From contig JADJOJ010000001.1 of the NCBI GenBank assembly GCA_016713825.1, forward strand, positions 62,001-126,000: DNA of 64,000 nt, in the 5' to 3' direction. The stretch's first letter is position 1, and each line of letters starts with the position of its first letter. Below, one piece after another: positions 32,956 through 41,764 of the stretch. The position numbers and the translations under genes are program-made. This DNA comes from Candidatus Leptofilum gracile (GTDB lineage: Bacteria; Chloroflexota; Anaerolineae; Promineifilales; Promineifilaceae). The notes below the pieces were generated by a model that was not told the origin of the DNA, searched no databases, and was given only the letters and a program-made list of their open reading frames with translations.

Positions 32956-34419
32956 CTAAGGCGTCAAGTTAAAACCAGAAGCAGTTGCCTTGTCAAAGGA
33001 ACCACTTCCATTATTTGGAGTACAAGGATTCGTAGATGACCAACTGGCCTCATTTGCAATTGCAATTACAGGTTGGTCAGATGTAATAATAACGCCAGAA
33101 ATTGTTGAATTAGCTAAGCTTGTGCCATTCCACAGTGATGAATTATTACTAACACACAGGAATGTAGCAGATGCACCAGCAGAAATTGTTTGTGGCTGCG
33201 TCGTTCTTACTAACCCATTGTTGTCAGTAAATTCCAGAACAACATTTGTTGCTGCAGATGCACCAACATTTTGAACCTGCAGAGCTGTTGTACGACCAAA
33301 GCGATTCTCTTTATATCCAGGAAAAGACACTTTAGTAGTTGCGGTTGACTCTGCCTGACATGCATAAGTAACAGATGTTTGAACAGGATTTACCAGAGGA
33401 ATTTCCGACTCATTTACAATAGCAGCAACAGGGCCATTCTCACCCTCAACTTTAGCTGAGAATAAAGATCCACTCGTAATAACAGAATCATTCAAGAAGG
33501 TTGTCGATGCACCTGGAGCCAGAGTGACCCAAGCTGAGGTATAGGTATTTGCAGTATTAACACCATTATAAACTACACGCACTCGCTGAGAGGCAATATG
33601 ATTATTTTGCACTTGAACGCCACTACTACGTCCGAAATGGTTTACTTTTACGCTTGGGCAGTATACGACATCATCTAAAGTTGAAGTAGTAAAACCACTA
33701 CTTGCTTGCAATACGGTAGCTACAGACGCACTATGCTCATGCTCTAGCATGATTCCCGCAATAGGTTCAGCAGATGTTGCAATAAGAGAGCCTGTCCCAT
33801 TTGTGGCAGGAACACCTGCTAAACCAGGATCAATGGCTACCATCTGTCCAGGCGCAACCGATGGAGAAGTATATGGGTAGTTAACTCCACCTTTGGTGAT
33901 AACAACACTAATTGTGGCTGCATTAGAGCCGGCGTTTTGCAAATAAAATGTTGTCGTTTTACCAAAGTGATTATGCTTTACAAGTGGGAAGCGGACTTCA
34001 GTATCGGCCTGCGAGCCGCTAACACCTTCATAAATAGCAGCCGCAGTACCGCCAGATACACCAAACCCAGCTGCTTCACGGTTTGTAACATTGACCAAAG
34101 ATGCGATCGGCTGATCAGAGCTAGCTACAATCGATCCAATAAATCCGCTAGGTAAAGATGGAGAAAAATCTTGCCCACTCACACCGTTTGGTAAAACAGT
34201 AATTGATGCACCAGGGGCTAATGGTGCAGGGCTTAAAGTATATTGATTGGATGTTTGGGAATCATATGCTGTAACAACAAGTGTGGCATTCGCAGTACCT
34301 ACGTTTTGCATAGTGGCACCTATCCACCAGCCAGGACCTTCTTGGGCACTTACACTTGCTACCAATGTCACCAATAGTAACGTCAATACTACAAAAATCA
34401 GCGTAAATCTTTTTTTCAT
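32956..34419 (-). CDS. Secreted protein with tandem beta-type repeats
   Basis: 487 residues from the ATG at 34419, preceded by GGAGG with 5-bp spacing. A Sec signal peptide (LIFVVLTLLLVTLVASVSA, cleavage after SAQ) is clear. The mature chain has four repeats of about 110 residues. Repeat starts read FPLVKHNHFGKTTTFYLQN, CPSVKVNHFGRSSGVQVQN and FPGYKENRFGRTTALQVQN; the first, WWIGATMQNVG, is degenerate. Each repeat ends with a segment like SDQPIASLVNVTNREA. The pattern suggests repeated beta-sandwiches on the cell surface (adhesin or sheath component). Rich in Ser, Thr, Asn and Ala, with few Lys. No catalytic motif. Its own promoter should lie in 34420-34640, just left of the IS66 element. Confidence 0.75.
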   Translation of the reverse strand: MKKRFTLIFVVLTLLLVTLVASVSAQEGPGWWIGATMQNVGTANATLVVTAYDSQTSNQYTLSPAPLAPGASITVLPNGVSGQDFSPSLPSGFIGSIVASSDQPIASLVNVTNREAAGFGVSGGTAAAIYEGVSGSQADTEVRFPLVKHNHFGKTTTFYLQNAGSNAATISVVITKGGVNYPYTSPSVAPGQMVAIDPGLAGVPATNGTGSLIATSAEPIAGIMLEHEHSASVATVLQASSGFTTSTLDDVVYCPSVKVNHFGRSSGVQVQNNHIASQRVRVVYNGVNTANTYTSAWVTLAPGASTTFLNDSVITSGSLFSAKVEGENGPVAAIVNESEIPLVNPVQTSVTYACQAESTATTKVSFPGYKENRFGRTTALQVQNVGASAATNVVLEFTDNNGLVRTTQPQTISAGASATFLCVSNNSSLWNGTSLANSTISGVIITSDQPVIAIANEASWSSTNPCTPNNGSGSFDKATASGFNLTP

Positions 34420-34648
34420 ACTTACCTCCAAATGCATTGCTTTATAAAAATGTTCTTAAATGTTCTTATTTGAATCTAACGAATTATATTAATTACAATC
34501 GGATGCATTGCAATAATCCATTAGGGTTATAATCCTAAATACTCGGGGACATTCTCCGTTTTTATCAAAGTAAAAGAGCTATAATTACCAAAAGTTGTAA
34601 GATATTTGCTCCCACAAATGAGCCTTTAAGTCAAAAGGGAAAACAATT

Positions 34649-36206
34649 GTAACCGTTCAGTTGTAGGTTAAGCATGTCGATAGAAAGAGAGCTAAGGAGC
34701 AGGCAACAAAGATGGCGGGGCTATGCCCGAAACCAAGGCCTGGCAAGCATCCGTCAGGAAATCCAGGACATCGCGCTGCTGGCGACGCAAAGAAATAACC
34801 ACGGTCAGGATACGCTCAACAAAACGGCTGCCGGTCTCGCTTTGGCTGCCAAAACTACGCTTGCGCCAGAGGACGCCGCGGCGCAAGGCTTGCTCGGCGG
34901 CATTGTTGGTCGGTTCAATGCCCTCCTGATCAACAAAGGTCCACAAGGCAGTTTTGTGCTTGAGCATGTTGCGGCAAGTGGCCTGGGTTTGCCGATGCTC
35001 GACCAGGAGCGTACTCAACTGCAACAGGCTCTCCACTTCGCGCCGAACAGGCCCCATTGCTTCTTGGAACGCCTGACGGGTCAAGGTGCCATCGCGGACC
35101 CGATGCCACAAGGAAAAGAACAGCTTGACCTGGGCCAGCAACAGACGACCGACAAGAGCCGAATTGCCACCGCGGTCAACCAAAGCCTGGAAATCGCGAC
35201 GCAAGTGAGACCAGCAGAGTTGGCGTTGCTGGTCAGGGAGAGCATTGTAAGCACTGGCCCGGTCGGAACCGACGATGCCGGCATAGTCCGCACCAAGCAG
35301 GCCGGTGAGCTCCTGCCGCCCGCGGCTGGGGCGCAAGAGAAAGACGGCCACCTCAGGCGTACTGCCCACCCACAGCCAACCCGATTGATTGGCTTCTTTC
35401 CAGCCCGTTTCATCGACGTTAACCGCTGGCTGCTGCTGCACAAAGGTTTGCGCGGCCTCTACGGGTTGGGCCAGCGCCTGGCTGAGGCGTTGCTCTTGTG
35501 CCGGAATCGTGCCCAAGCCCACCTCCACGCGAAACAAGGTGGCCAACAGCTCCTGAGTATCCCGTCGGCTGACGCCGAACCGGCCGCTCAAGTAGCCGGT
35601 GACCGCTTGCAAGCGCGGCCCAAGGCAGCCTGTTGGCATCTCGGCTGGCCAGTGGCCGCGTGTCGGCTCACCACAAGCCTGGCAGCGCAGGCAGTGGACT
35701 TGATATTCGACCACTTCCGGCTCGATGCGCGGCAACTCGGTCACCTGGTGACGACTGGGCTCGGGGTCTTCACCCAGCAACAGTGTGCCACAAGCCCCAC
35801 AGGAGATGGGGCGGCTGACCACAAATCGACTTACCTGGTCAGGTGGTTTCAGACGCCTTCCCTTGCCCTGGTGTCCCGGCTGACCACCTCGCTGCCGTTG
35901 TCCTTTGACCTTGGGTGGCTTTCGTTTCACCGAAGGAGGATCGCTTGAAGGTGGCTTGGATGAATTTTGCGAGTTCTTATTCACTTGCTCACGCAGCTGC
36001 GCCACCGCTTGTTGCAGCTGATCGACAGTTGTCAGCAATCCGACCACCAACTGCTGCACCGATTTCGGTGTTGCTTGCCAGTCGGCCACAGTTATGCCAG
36101 CAGGTGGTTGCTTCTCGTCCATTCTATTTAGTATGCTTGATTTTTGCTTTTAGGCTATGACTCTTTTTTGCAGTTGACAGCGTTCCGCTCACAACTGAAC
36201 GGTTAC
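34649..36206. mobile_element. IS66-family insertion sequence, complete
   Basis: The element is bounded by terminal inverted repeats GTAACCGTTCAGTTGT (34649 inward) and its exact complement ending at 36206. It starts with GTAA as in IS66 elements. It is flanked on both sides by the identical 8-bp target duplication AAACAATT (34641-34648 and 36207-36214). It is 1558 bp long and carries one transposase gene. The perfect ends, perfect duplication and open frame point to a recent insertion. GC content is much higher than in the flanks. Confidence 0.93.
34692..36122 (-). CDS. IS66-family transposase
   Basis: 476 residues. The order of parts is typical: a leucine-zipper-like N-terminus (LLTTVDQLQQAVAQLREQV), NSSKPPSSDPP, a basic GGQPGHQGKGRRL segment and a zinc finger (CGACG ... 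CLRCQACGE). The DDE catalytic core follows, with Asp in VNVDETGW, Asp in VGSDRASAYN and Glu in EPTNNAAEQALRR. The frame is intact and all catalytic residues are visible, so the element is probably active. The accessory TnpA and TnpB genes of some IS66 elements are absent, as in the single-gene subgroup. Ends and target duplication are described under the element. Confidence 0.95.
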   Translation of the reverse strand: MDEKQPPAGITVADWQATPKSVQQLVVGLLTTVDQLQQAVAQLREQVNKNSQNSSKPPSSDPPSVKRKPPKVKGQRQRGGQPGHQGKGRRLKPPDQVSRFVVSRPISCGACGTLLLGEDPEPSRHQVTELPRIEPEVVEYQVHCLRCQACGEPTRGHWPAEMPTGCLGPRLQAVTGYLSGRFGVSRRDTQELLATLFRVEVGLGTIPAQEQRLSQALAQPVEAAQTFVQQQPAVNVDETGWKEANQSGWLWVGSTPEVAVFLLRPSRGRQELTGLLGADYAGIVGSDRASAYNALPDQQRQLCWSHLRRDFQALVDRGGNSALVGRLLLAQVKLFFSLWHRVRDGTLTRQAFQEAMGPVRREVESLLQLSTLLVEHRQTQATCRNMLKHKTALWTFVDQEGIEPTNNAAEQALRRGVLWRKRSFGSQSETGSRFVERILTVVISLRRQQRDVLDFLTDACQALVSGIAPPSLLPAP

Positions 36207-36380
36207 AAACAATTAGATAAATTTTTAAGCAGTGCCAGTCGGTAACTCTTTTCCACATGTTCGATCAGAAAAGGGATTTTTTAGGAAGTGATAGATTGTT
36301 TAGCCTTATTAGTTTTGGATAAAAATAAATTATGGAGAGATGATGTTTCGAGTCATCTCCCAATTATGATAACGCAAATA

Positions 36381-37249
36381 GACCTCTTGCATAAGTAAAT
36401 GAAGTATCATCGAAAGCATGAAATACGAAAATATCAAAGACAAGCGAGACAAAGAATTCAAGCGTTTAACGGGTGTTCCGCACCAACTTTTTAAACAGAT
36501 GCTTACCATTGTGAACCAAGAAAGCCCGACCTTTGGCCGACCACCAACACTGCCAAATGCCGATCAACTGCTGCTGACGTTAATGTATTGGCGGGAATAT
36601 CGGACGCAGTTCCACATTGCAGAAACCTATGGTGTCAGTGAGTCTACGGTATGTCGAACCATTCACAAAATCGAAAAGATGCTTATGGATTCTGGACAAT
36701 TCAGGCTACCAGGCAAGAAAAAATTGACGGAAAGCGATACAACAATAGAGGTAATCCTGGTTGACGCCACTGAACAGGCAATTGAACGACCCAAAAAAAC
36801 AGAAGTTTCATTACAGCGGTAAGAAAAAATGCCATACTCAAAAGCGCAGGTCATTATTGATCAAGCAACCCTTGAAATAATTGCCACGGCGTTTGGTAAC
36901 GGGACAATGCACGATTTCAAACTATTCAAGGCAAATCACGCAGGCATTGATCCAGAAATCATCTGTTTGGCCGATAGCGGCTACCAAGGATTAGCAAAAT
37001 TACATCGTAACAGCGAGACGCCAAAGAAAAAGTCAAAAAAAGAAACCCTTAACTGCCGAAGAAAAGGCGCGCAATCGACAGTTGTCGCAAAGGCGAATCT
37101 TTTGTGAACATGTCATTGGTAAGCTAAAGATATTTCGTATTTTGAAAGAACGGTATCGCAATCGCAGAAAACGATTTGGGTTGCGATTTAACTTGATTGC
37201 CGCTTTGTACAATATGTCCCTTGCGGCTAGATGACTTTTGCAAGAGGTC
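36381..37249. mobile_element. IS5-family insertion sequence (IS427/IS1031-like), decayed gene
   Basis: Terminal inverted repeats GACCTCTTGCATAAGT (left) and the complement of GACCTCTTGCAAAAGT (right) differ at one base. The flanks show a TA duplication (36379-36380 and 37250-37251), usual for this group. The element is 869 bp. Its right end lies 2 bp before the ATG of the sulfatase gene, so it has replaced that gene's upstream region. The 166 bp between this element and the IS66 copy hold no gene. Confidence 0.88.
36418..37234 (+). pseudogene. IS5-family transposase with three frame breaks
   Basis: The N-terminal half is intact: PNADQLLLTLMYWREYRTQF, a helix-turn-helix region and the first catalytic Asp in VILVDATEQAIERPKK. 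The frame shifts at A7 (36795-36801), then the reading continues QKFHYSGKKKCHTQK in another frame. It shifts again near 36840 to KAQVIIDQ and the second Asp in CLADSGYQGLAKL, and a third time near 37035 to LTAEEKARNRQLSQRRI and the Glu region EHVIGKLKIFRILKERYRNR. The A7 site could be a programmed frameshift, as in some IS5 relatives, but the two later ones could not. The gene is probably inactive or mis-sequenced. Confidence 0.85.
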
Positions 37250-37251
37250 TA

Positions 37252-38782
37252 ATGAAAAAAAATATTGTTTTAATGGTGCTTGATACTCAGAGAGCGGATC
37301 GGCTTTCTTGTTATGGATACTCACTAGAGACAACCCCAAATCTGGACCAATTCTCAAAAATTTCTACGATGTTCGAACATGCAATTGCTCCAGCCCAATG
37401 GACAGTTCCGACACATGCCTCAATTTTTTACAGGGTTATATCCATCTGAACACACTTTGTTTCAAATGGAACATGCATTGCCTGAAGAAATTGAAACATT
37501 AGCGGAACGATTAGGTGCAGTTGGCTATAAAACTGTAGGGTTTTCACATAACCCACTTGTTGGTCAGATAACCAACAAGCTATGCAAAGGGTTTCACCAA
37601 TTTCGGAATTATAATTATTTGGGTGCAAGTTTATTAACTTATCAGCTTAGCGTGGAAAAAGCCAACGCAAGTTTATCGGTATTGTTACGTAGGAAAATGC
37701 GGTCTTATGCAGCTGAATTTCTAGGCTATAGTAAAAACAGGAGATTTCATCAACTCTCTCAGTATGTTTTCCCTCTCTGGCATGGGTTACTTGACGTTAG
37801 TGGAAAATCTAAATACCGTCAAATAAGATCATCACTACAGGCAGCCGTCAAGGAAATTGAGAATCATTCAATTGGGCAGCATAAAAAACCGGTTTTTACG
37901 TTTATCAATTTAATGGGAGCACATGTACCGTATGCACCTCCGTCTTGGGCTTTGAACAGATTTTTATCCAAATCCATGAGGAAAAATGTTAACAATCTGT
38001 TACGTAATGTGAACAAATGGCAGGTAGATGTACGAAACTGGCTAGCAATGGATAATTTACCTCTTGCAGAGGGACAGGAAATATTAAATGCATTTTATGA
38101 TGCAGAAGTAGCGGCGCAAGATGCAGAGGTTGGTTGGTTCTTGAATCAATTGACACAAAAAGGACTATTGAAAAACACAATGGTTGTCATTGTTGCAGAT
38201 CATGGTGATCACCTTGGCGAAAAAGAGAGGCTTAATCACGCCTTTGGCGTCTATAGAGAGTTAACAAATGTTCCATTATTAATTTATGATCCATCCGGCG
38301 ATTTTTCACACGGGGCTGTTAAGCATGAACCAGTTTCGACACGACGCATTTTTCATTCAATCGTGAGTGCAGCAGCAGTTGCCAACCAGAAAGAGCATCA
38401 ATTATCTCTTGCTAATGAAACCAGTGTAAAAAACGAATTGCCTGTTTCAGAAGGCATGCCCTTAAATTGGGCTATCGCTAGATTAGAAAGATTACAACCT
38501 GGTATTGTATCTACCCACGGGTATAAATCGCCATCTTTGGCGATTTTTGATGATAAATATAAGTTCATTTTGCAAGGGGAGAAGATGGAGTTGTATGATT
38601 TTATAAATGATATTAGTGAGACTAACAATTTATATAAGAGTGAACCAAAAAGAGTTGCTGATCTTAGGCTGCAGCTAGGCCATTTAAAAAAAAGATTTGA
38701 ACAACTAACCAACAATAATCGCTCTGAGCAAGATGATGAAGTTATTTTAGCGCATCTTCGAGCATTGGGTTATATAGATTAA
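37252..38782 (+). pseudogene. Sulfatase (alkaline phosphatase superfamily), one frameshift
   Basis: Translation from the ATG at 37252 gives a sulfatase N-terminus (NIVLMVLDTQRADRLSCYGY, with the metal-binding Asp) and PTHASIF. A run of six T at 37424-37429 then breaks the frame. With one T fewer it reads THASIFTGLYPSEHTLF, the region of the catalytic nucleophile, and the frame continues intact to 38782. VVIVADHGDHLGEKERLNH supplies the second metal site. The nucleophile position is a Thr or Ser, not the Cys needed for formylglycine, so the enzyme may be a phosphoglycol- or phosphodiesterase-like member. The gene starts at the very end of an IS5 element. Confidence 0.8.
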
Positions 38783-38834
38783 TGAAACATTATTGGTATT
38801 CACCTAAATTTAAAAATTCAGAGGAAAATGGGGA

Positions 38835-39777
38835 ATGTACAACTATTTTTTACATATCCCAAAATCAGCCGGACAAACTCTTTTTAAGATATTGGATCGT
38901 GAGTATAAGCTAACAAATATTTATACTTTCCAAGGAGGCAGGATCCGTTTAGCAGAATCAATTGATCAATTTAGTAAGTTGCCAATAGAACAACGCAATA
39001 GTTACCGTTTGCTGCGAGGTCACGTGAAGTATGGGATTCACCACATGATTACACGGGCCGTTTCGCTACATTACAATCCTACGAGATCCAGTTGCTCGTG
39101 TTTTGTCACATTACTATTATGTACTCAGAACCCCTGCGCATGCTTTACACAAATCAGTTGTGTCTGGGAAGATGAATATTCAGGAATATGTTGCTAGTGG
39201 CCTCTCTACAGAATTAAATAATGGGCAAGTAAGGCTTATTTCCGGCGTTGGCTCAGATTTACCATTTGGACAATGCACGGACGATTTACTCAAACAAGCA
39301 ATCAACAATTTAGAATCCCATTTTTCTGTTGTGGGTTTGACTGAGCGATTTAATCAAACAATCCTTTTGATGAGCCAACAGCTTGAATGGCAAAAAACAC
39401 CGTATTATATTCAAAGAAATGTTGCTAAGGATGGTATGTCAGGCAAGCAACTCGAGCCAGAAACTCAAAATATTATTCGACAATATAATGCACTAGATGA
39501 AGCTCTATATAAGTTTGTTTTAGAAAAATTTGAACAAACGGTTGCAAAAGATCTTCCTATAGAAGTACAACAACGCTTTGAATATTTTAATTTGTTGTAT
39601 CGGCCATATGGATTAGCTACATTGCAAATAAAAAGTGGCTTCGCGCAAAGTGGCAAAACTTCTAAGCTCGACTTTGTACACTTAAGTCGAATAACAAACT
39701 GTATCGACCAGACGGTCAAAAAGAGACCGTGGTATTTTTACAATATCTGGTTCTGTGGCGGACCGGCTTGTTCATGA
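38835..39777 (+). pseudogene. Sulfotransferase (PAPS-dependent), frameshifted and 3'-truncated by an IS
   Basis: The N-terminus NYFLHIPKSAGQTLFKIL carries the PAPS 5'-phosphosulfate loop of sulfotransferases. GHVKYGIHHMITR follows. An extra G in GGG at 39055-39057 shifts the frame. Removing it gives TRPFRYITILRDPVARVLSH, the 3'-phosphate-binding RDP motif. The second frame is then open to 39777. From 39662 on the sequence belongs to an inserted element, so the native C-terminus is replaced by foreign residues. The role would be transfer of sulfate to a surface glycan, fitting the PAPS genes at 29.4-31.8 kb and the polysaccharide genes at 40.6-50 kb. Confidence 0.8.
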
Positions 39778-40324
39778 TACCGTTCTGACGGAGCCAAGAC
39801 GGTGAGAAAAGGCACCGTCAGCCACATTAAACTGATCCAGCGTAAACCGCTGGTTTTGACAAAGTGCCTTTTGCTGGAAACGCACCGCATCCCGATAAAC
39901 GCCTCGTTTGGCTATCTTGGGTCCCCAGCGTCTTTGATGGTTTCGTCAATGCCAAAGACCAGCGCTTTGGTTTCATCACTGTCTAGAAATTTCATGAGCA
40001 GGGCCAATAACATCTCGCTCAGTCGCCGTGGTGACCAAACGGCCCGATTGAGCACTTGATGATAGTTGGCGAAATGAGGATCGTCACCCAACCCCATCAC
40101 ACGCAGGGCAGCTGTCACGGTTCGTTTTCCAGTGGCCAAGATGGCTCCGATAAACAGTATCTGCGCTTTGATCCAGGTTGCTTGCCGGAAAATTGGCTTA
40201 AACGGTATTAACAATGTCATAATGGGTTCAGGTAGAATAAGCATTTGTAACCTCTCGTGATGGTTTGGTCACAACTTATTCTACCTTTACTATTTTGTCT
40301 ACTTTTGTACAAAGTCGAGCTTAG
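39662..40324. mobile_element. Deleted IS701-like insertion sequence
   Basis: Perfect 18-bp terminal inverted repeats: ctaagctcgactttgtac at 39662-39679 and its complement at 40307-40324. The 663-bp interior holds only pieces of a transposase on the minus strand, so it is an internal-deletion derivative. No clear target duplication was found. It sits in the 3' end of the sulfotransferase gene. Confidence 0.8.
39730..40244 (-). pseudogene. Transposase remnant (IS701/IS4-like DDE)
   Basis: The first 110 codons from 40244 are open: MTLLIPFKPIFRQATWIKAQ, LATGKRTVTAALRVMGLGDD, NYHQVLNRAVWSPRRLS and VFGIDETI with the first catalytic Asp. Frame breaks follow. Further pieces read in other frames as RRWGPKIAKRGVYRDAVR, HFVKTSGLRWISLMWL and PFLTVLAPSERYHE down to about 39730. 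The catalytic core beyond is deleted. The element cannot move by itself but could be mobilised through its intact ends. Confidence 0.8.
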
Positions 40325-40370
40325 TGACCGTCCGCAAATAAGTTAACGGAATTGTGCGGACGGTTTAGCC

Positions 40371-40492
40371 TGATTGACTGACAAATCTCAGATTTTTACC
40401 GCAGAGGGCGCAAAGGACGCAGAGATTTCTCCTTCATTTTTCTCTGCGCTCTCTGCGTTCTTTGCGGTTAAATAAGTTTTGTCGGTCAATCA
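40371..40492. repeat. Large palindromic intergenic element (about 120 bp)
   Basis: Outer arms tgattgactgacaaa (40371-40385) and tttgtcggtcaatca (40478-40492) match at 14 of 15 positions. Inside is a second palindrome beginning accgcagagggcgcaaagg and ending ctttgcggt, of the family also seen at 23504-23584 and 25437-25497. It lies in the 312-bp gap between the IS701-like remnant and the epimerase gene, which has no other feature. Confidence 0.75.
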
Positions 40493-40636
40493 GCGGTTTA
40501 GCAGTAAGCGAGGACCATTCATTTAGCCGGCACCTGCTTTGCAGTTTTTTTATTGTTCCCAGTAAGCTAACTCTGTTTCGAAAGTTTTTCTCCAGAATTA
40601 TATTTCAGCCAGTTCAGCCAGGATATTAGTTCTAAA

Positions 40637-41764
40637 TCAATCTGGTTTAGATAATCCACGGATTTGAAGTTCCTTCTCAGCAATTGAAGAAAGATCTTCG
40701 TTAGGAATAAATTCGGCTTGTTCGATTAGTTCAACCACGCCGTCTGCAAAACTAACTCGAGGGAAATACCCGAGAAGTTGTTTCGCTTTTGTAATATCTG
40801 CCACACTGTGGCGTATGTCACCAAAACGGTATTGTCCTGTCGTTTTAGGAGATGGACCTCTAAATTGTTGCGTTACCGTTTGAGCAATTTCCATTAAGGT
40901 TATAGATTTCCCAGTAGCAATATTGAAAATTTGATCATTTGCTTTGTTTGTTTTCATTGCCAAATGGCAAGCTTGCACTATGTCAGATACATGTATAAAG
41001 TCACGACTTTCTTGACCATCCTCGTATATATTTAGCGGTTTATTATTGTAAAGTCGTGTCATAAATGTAGACAATACCCCAGTATAAGGATTGCTTAGCG
41101 ACTGCCTAGGACCATAAACATTAAAGTATCGAAGCACAACAACGGGCAATTTGTATGTCTCACCATAGATTGTGCAGAGATGCTCTTGGGTTAATTTGCT
41201 GACAGCATAGACGGAACGGGGGTCTGTGGGGTATGTTTCTGGTGTAGGAATGGGCGTCAACGACAAATTGCAATTTGGACAATTCAATTCCCACTTACTT
41301 GCCTGCAATTGCAATAATGAACGTGGCTTCGGGGAAACGACGCCACAAGTATGGCAATGGTATGCACCTTCACCATATACAGCGCGAGAAGAGGCCAAGA
41401 TCAATTTTTGTAAAGAGCTATTATGTTTTTGAATTGCTTCAAGTAAGACGGCCGTTCCTTGCACATTCACATCCATATATTCTTTTATTTCATACATGGA
41501 TTGGCCGACACCTGTATGTGAAGCAAAATGGAAAATAATATCCTTGCCCTGCACCGCAGCCCCAACCATGTGCTCATCTCTAATATCACCTATGACAAGA
41601 TCTACATCTTTATGTAAATATGCGGGCCGTTTTGGATTTGGCCCATGAATTTGTGGATGCAAACAATCTAACACGGCAATGTCATGGCCATCTTGTAACA
41701 ATTTATCCGCCAAGTGAGAGCCAATAAAACCCGCTCCACCGGTAATTAAAATTTTTTTAGGCAT
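40637..41764 (-). CDS. NAD-dependent nucleotide-sugar epimerase with a zinc-ribbon-like insert
   Basis: 375 residues of the extended SDR family. The NAD motif is TGGAGFIGSHLA at the N-terminus, the catalytic Ser lies in LASSRAVYGEG and the YxxxK in YAVSKLTQEHL. LRYFNVYGPRQSLSNPYTGV is the sugar-binding part. Between the Ser and the Tyr is an insert of about 50 residues with CHTCG and CPNCN, a four-cysteine pattern like a zinc ribbon. Such inserts are known in some dTDP-rhamnose-4-epimerase-like enzymes, so that is the best guess for activity. It is last in the minus-strand polysaccharide operon and overlaps the flippase by 8 bp. Confidence 0.85.
   Translation of the reverse strand: MPKKILITGGAGFIGSHLADKLLQDGHDIAVLDCLHPQIHGPNPKRPAYLHKDVDLVIGDIRDEHMVGAAVQGKDIIFHFASHTGVGQSMYEIKEYMDVNVQGTAVLLEAIQKHNSSLQKLILASSRAVYGEGAYHCHTCGVVSPKPRSLLQLQASKWELNCPNCNLSLTPIPTPETYPTDPRSVYAVSKLTQEHLCTIYGETYKLPVVVLRYFNVYGPRQSLSNPYTGVLSTFMTRLYNNKPLNIYEDGQESRDFIHVSDIVQACHLAMKTNKANDQIFNIATGKSITLMEIAQTVTQQFRGPSPKTTGQYRFGDIRHSVADITKAKQLLGYFPRVSFADGVVELIEQAEFIPNEDLSSIAEKELQIRGLSKPD

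Noticed and set aside
34674..35948. Open frame of 424 codons on the plus strand
   Set aside because: It lies antisense to the IS66 transposase, which has all catalytic residues.
36795..36801. A7 run as sole programmed frameshift producing a functional IS5 transposase
   Set aside because: Two more frame breaks downstream would still prevent a full product.
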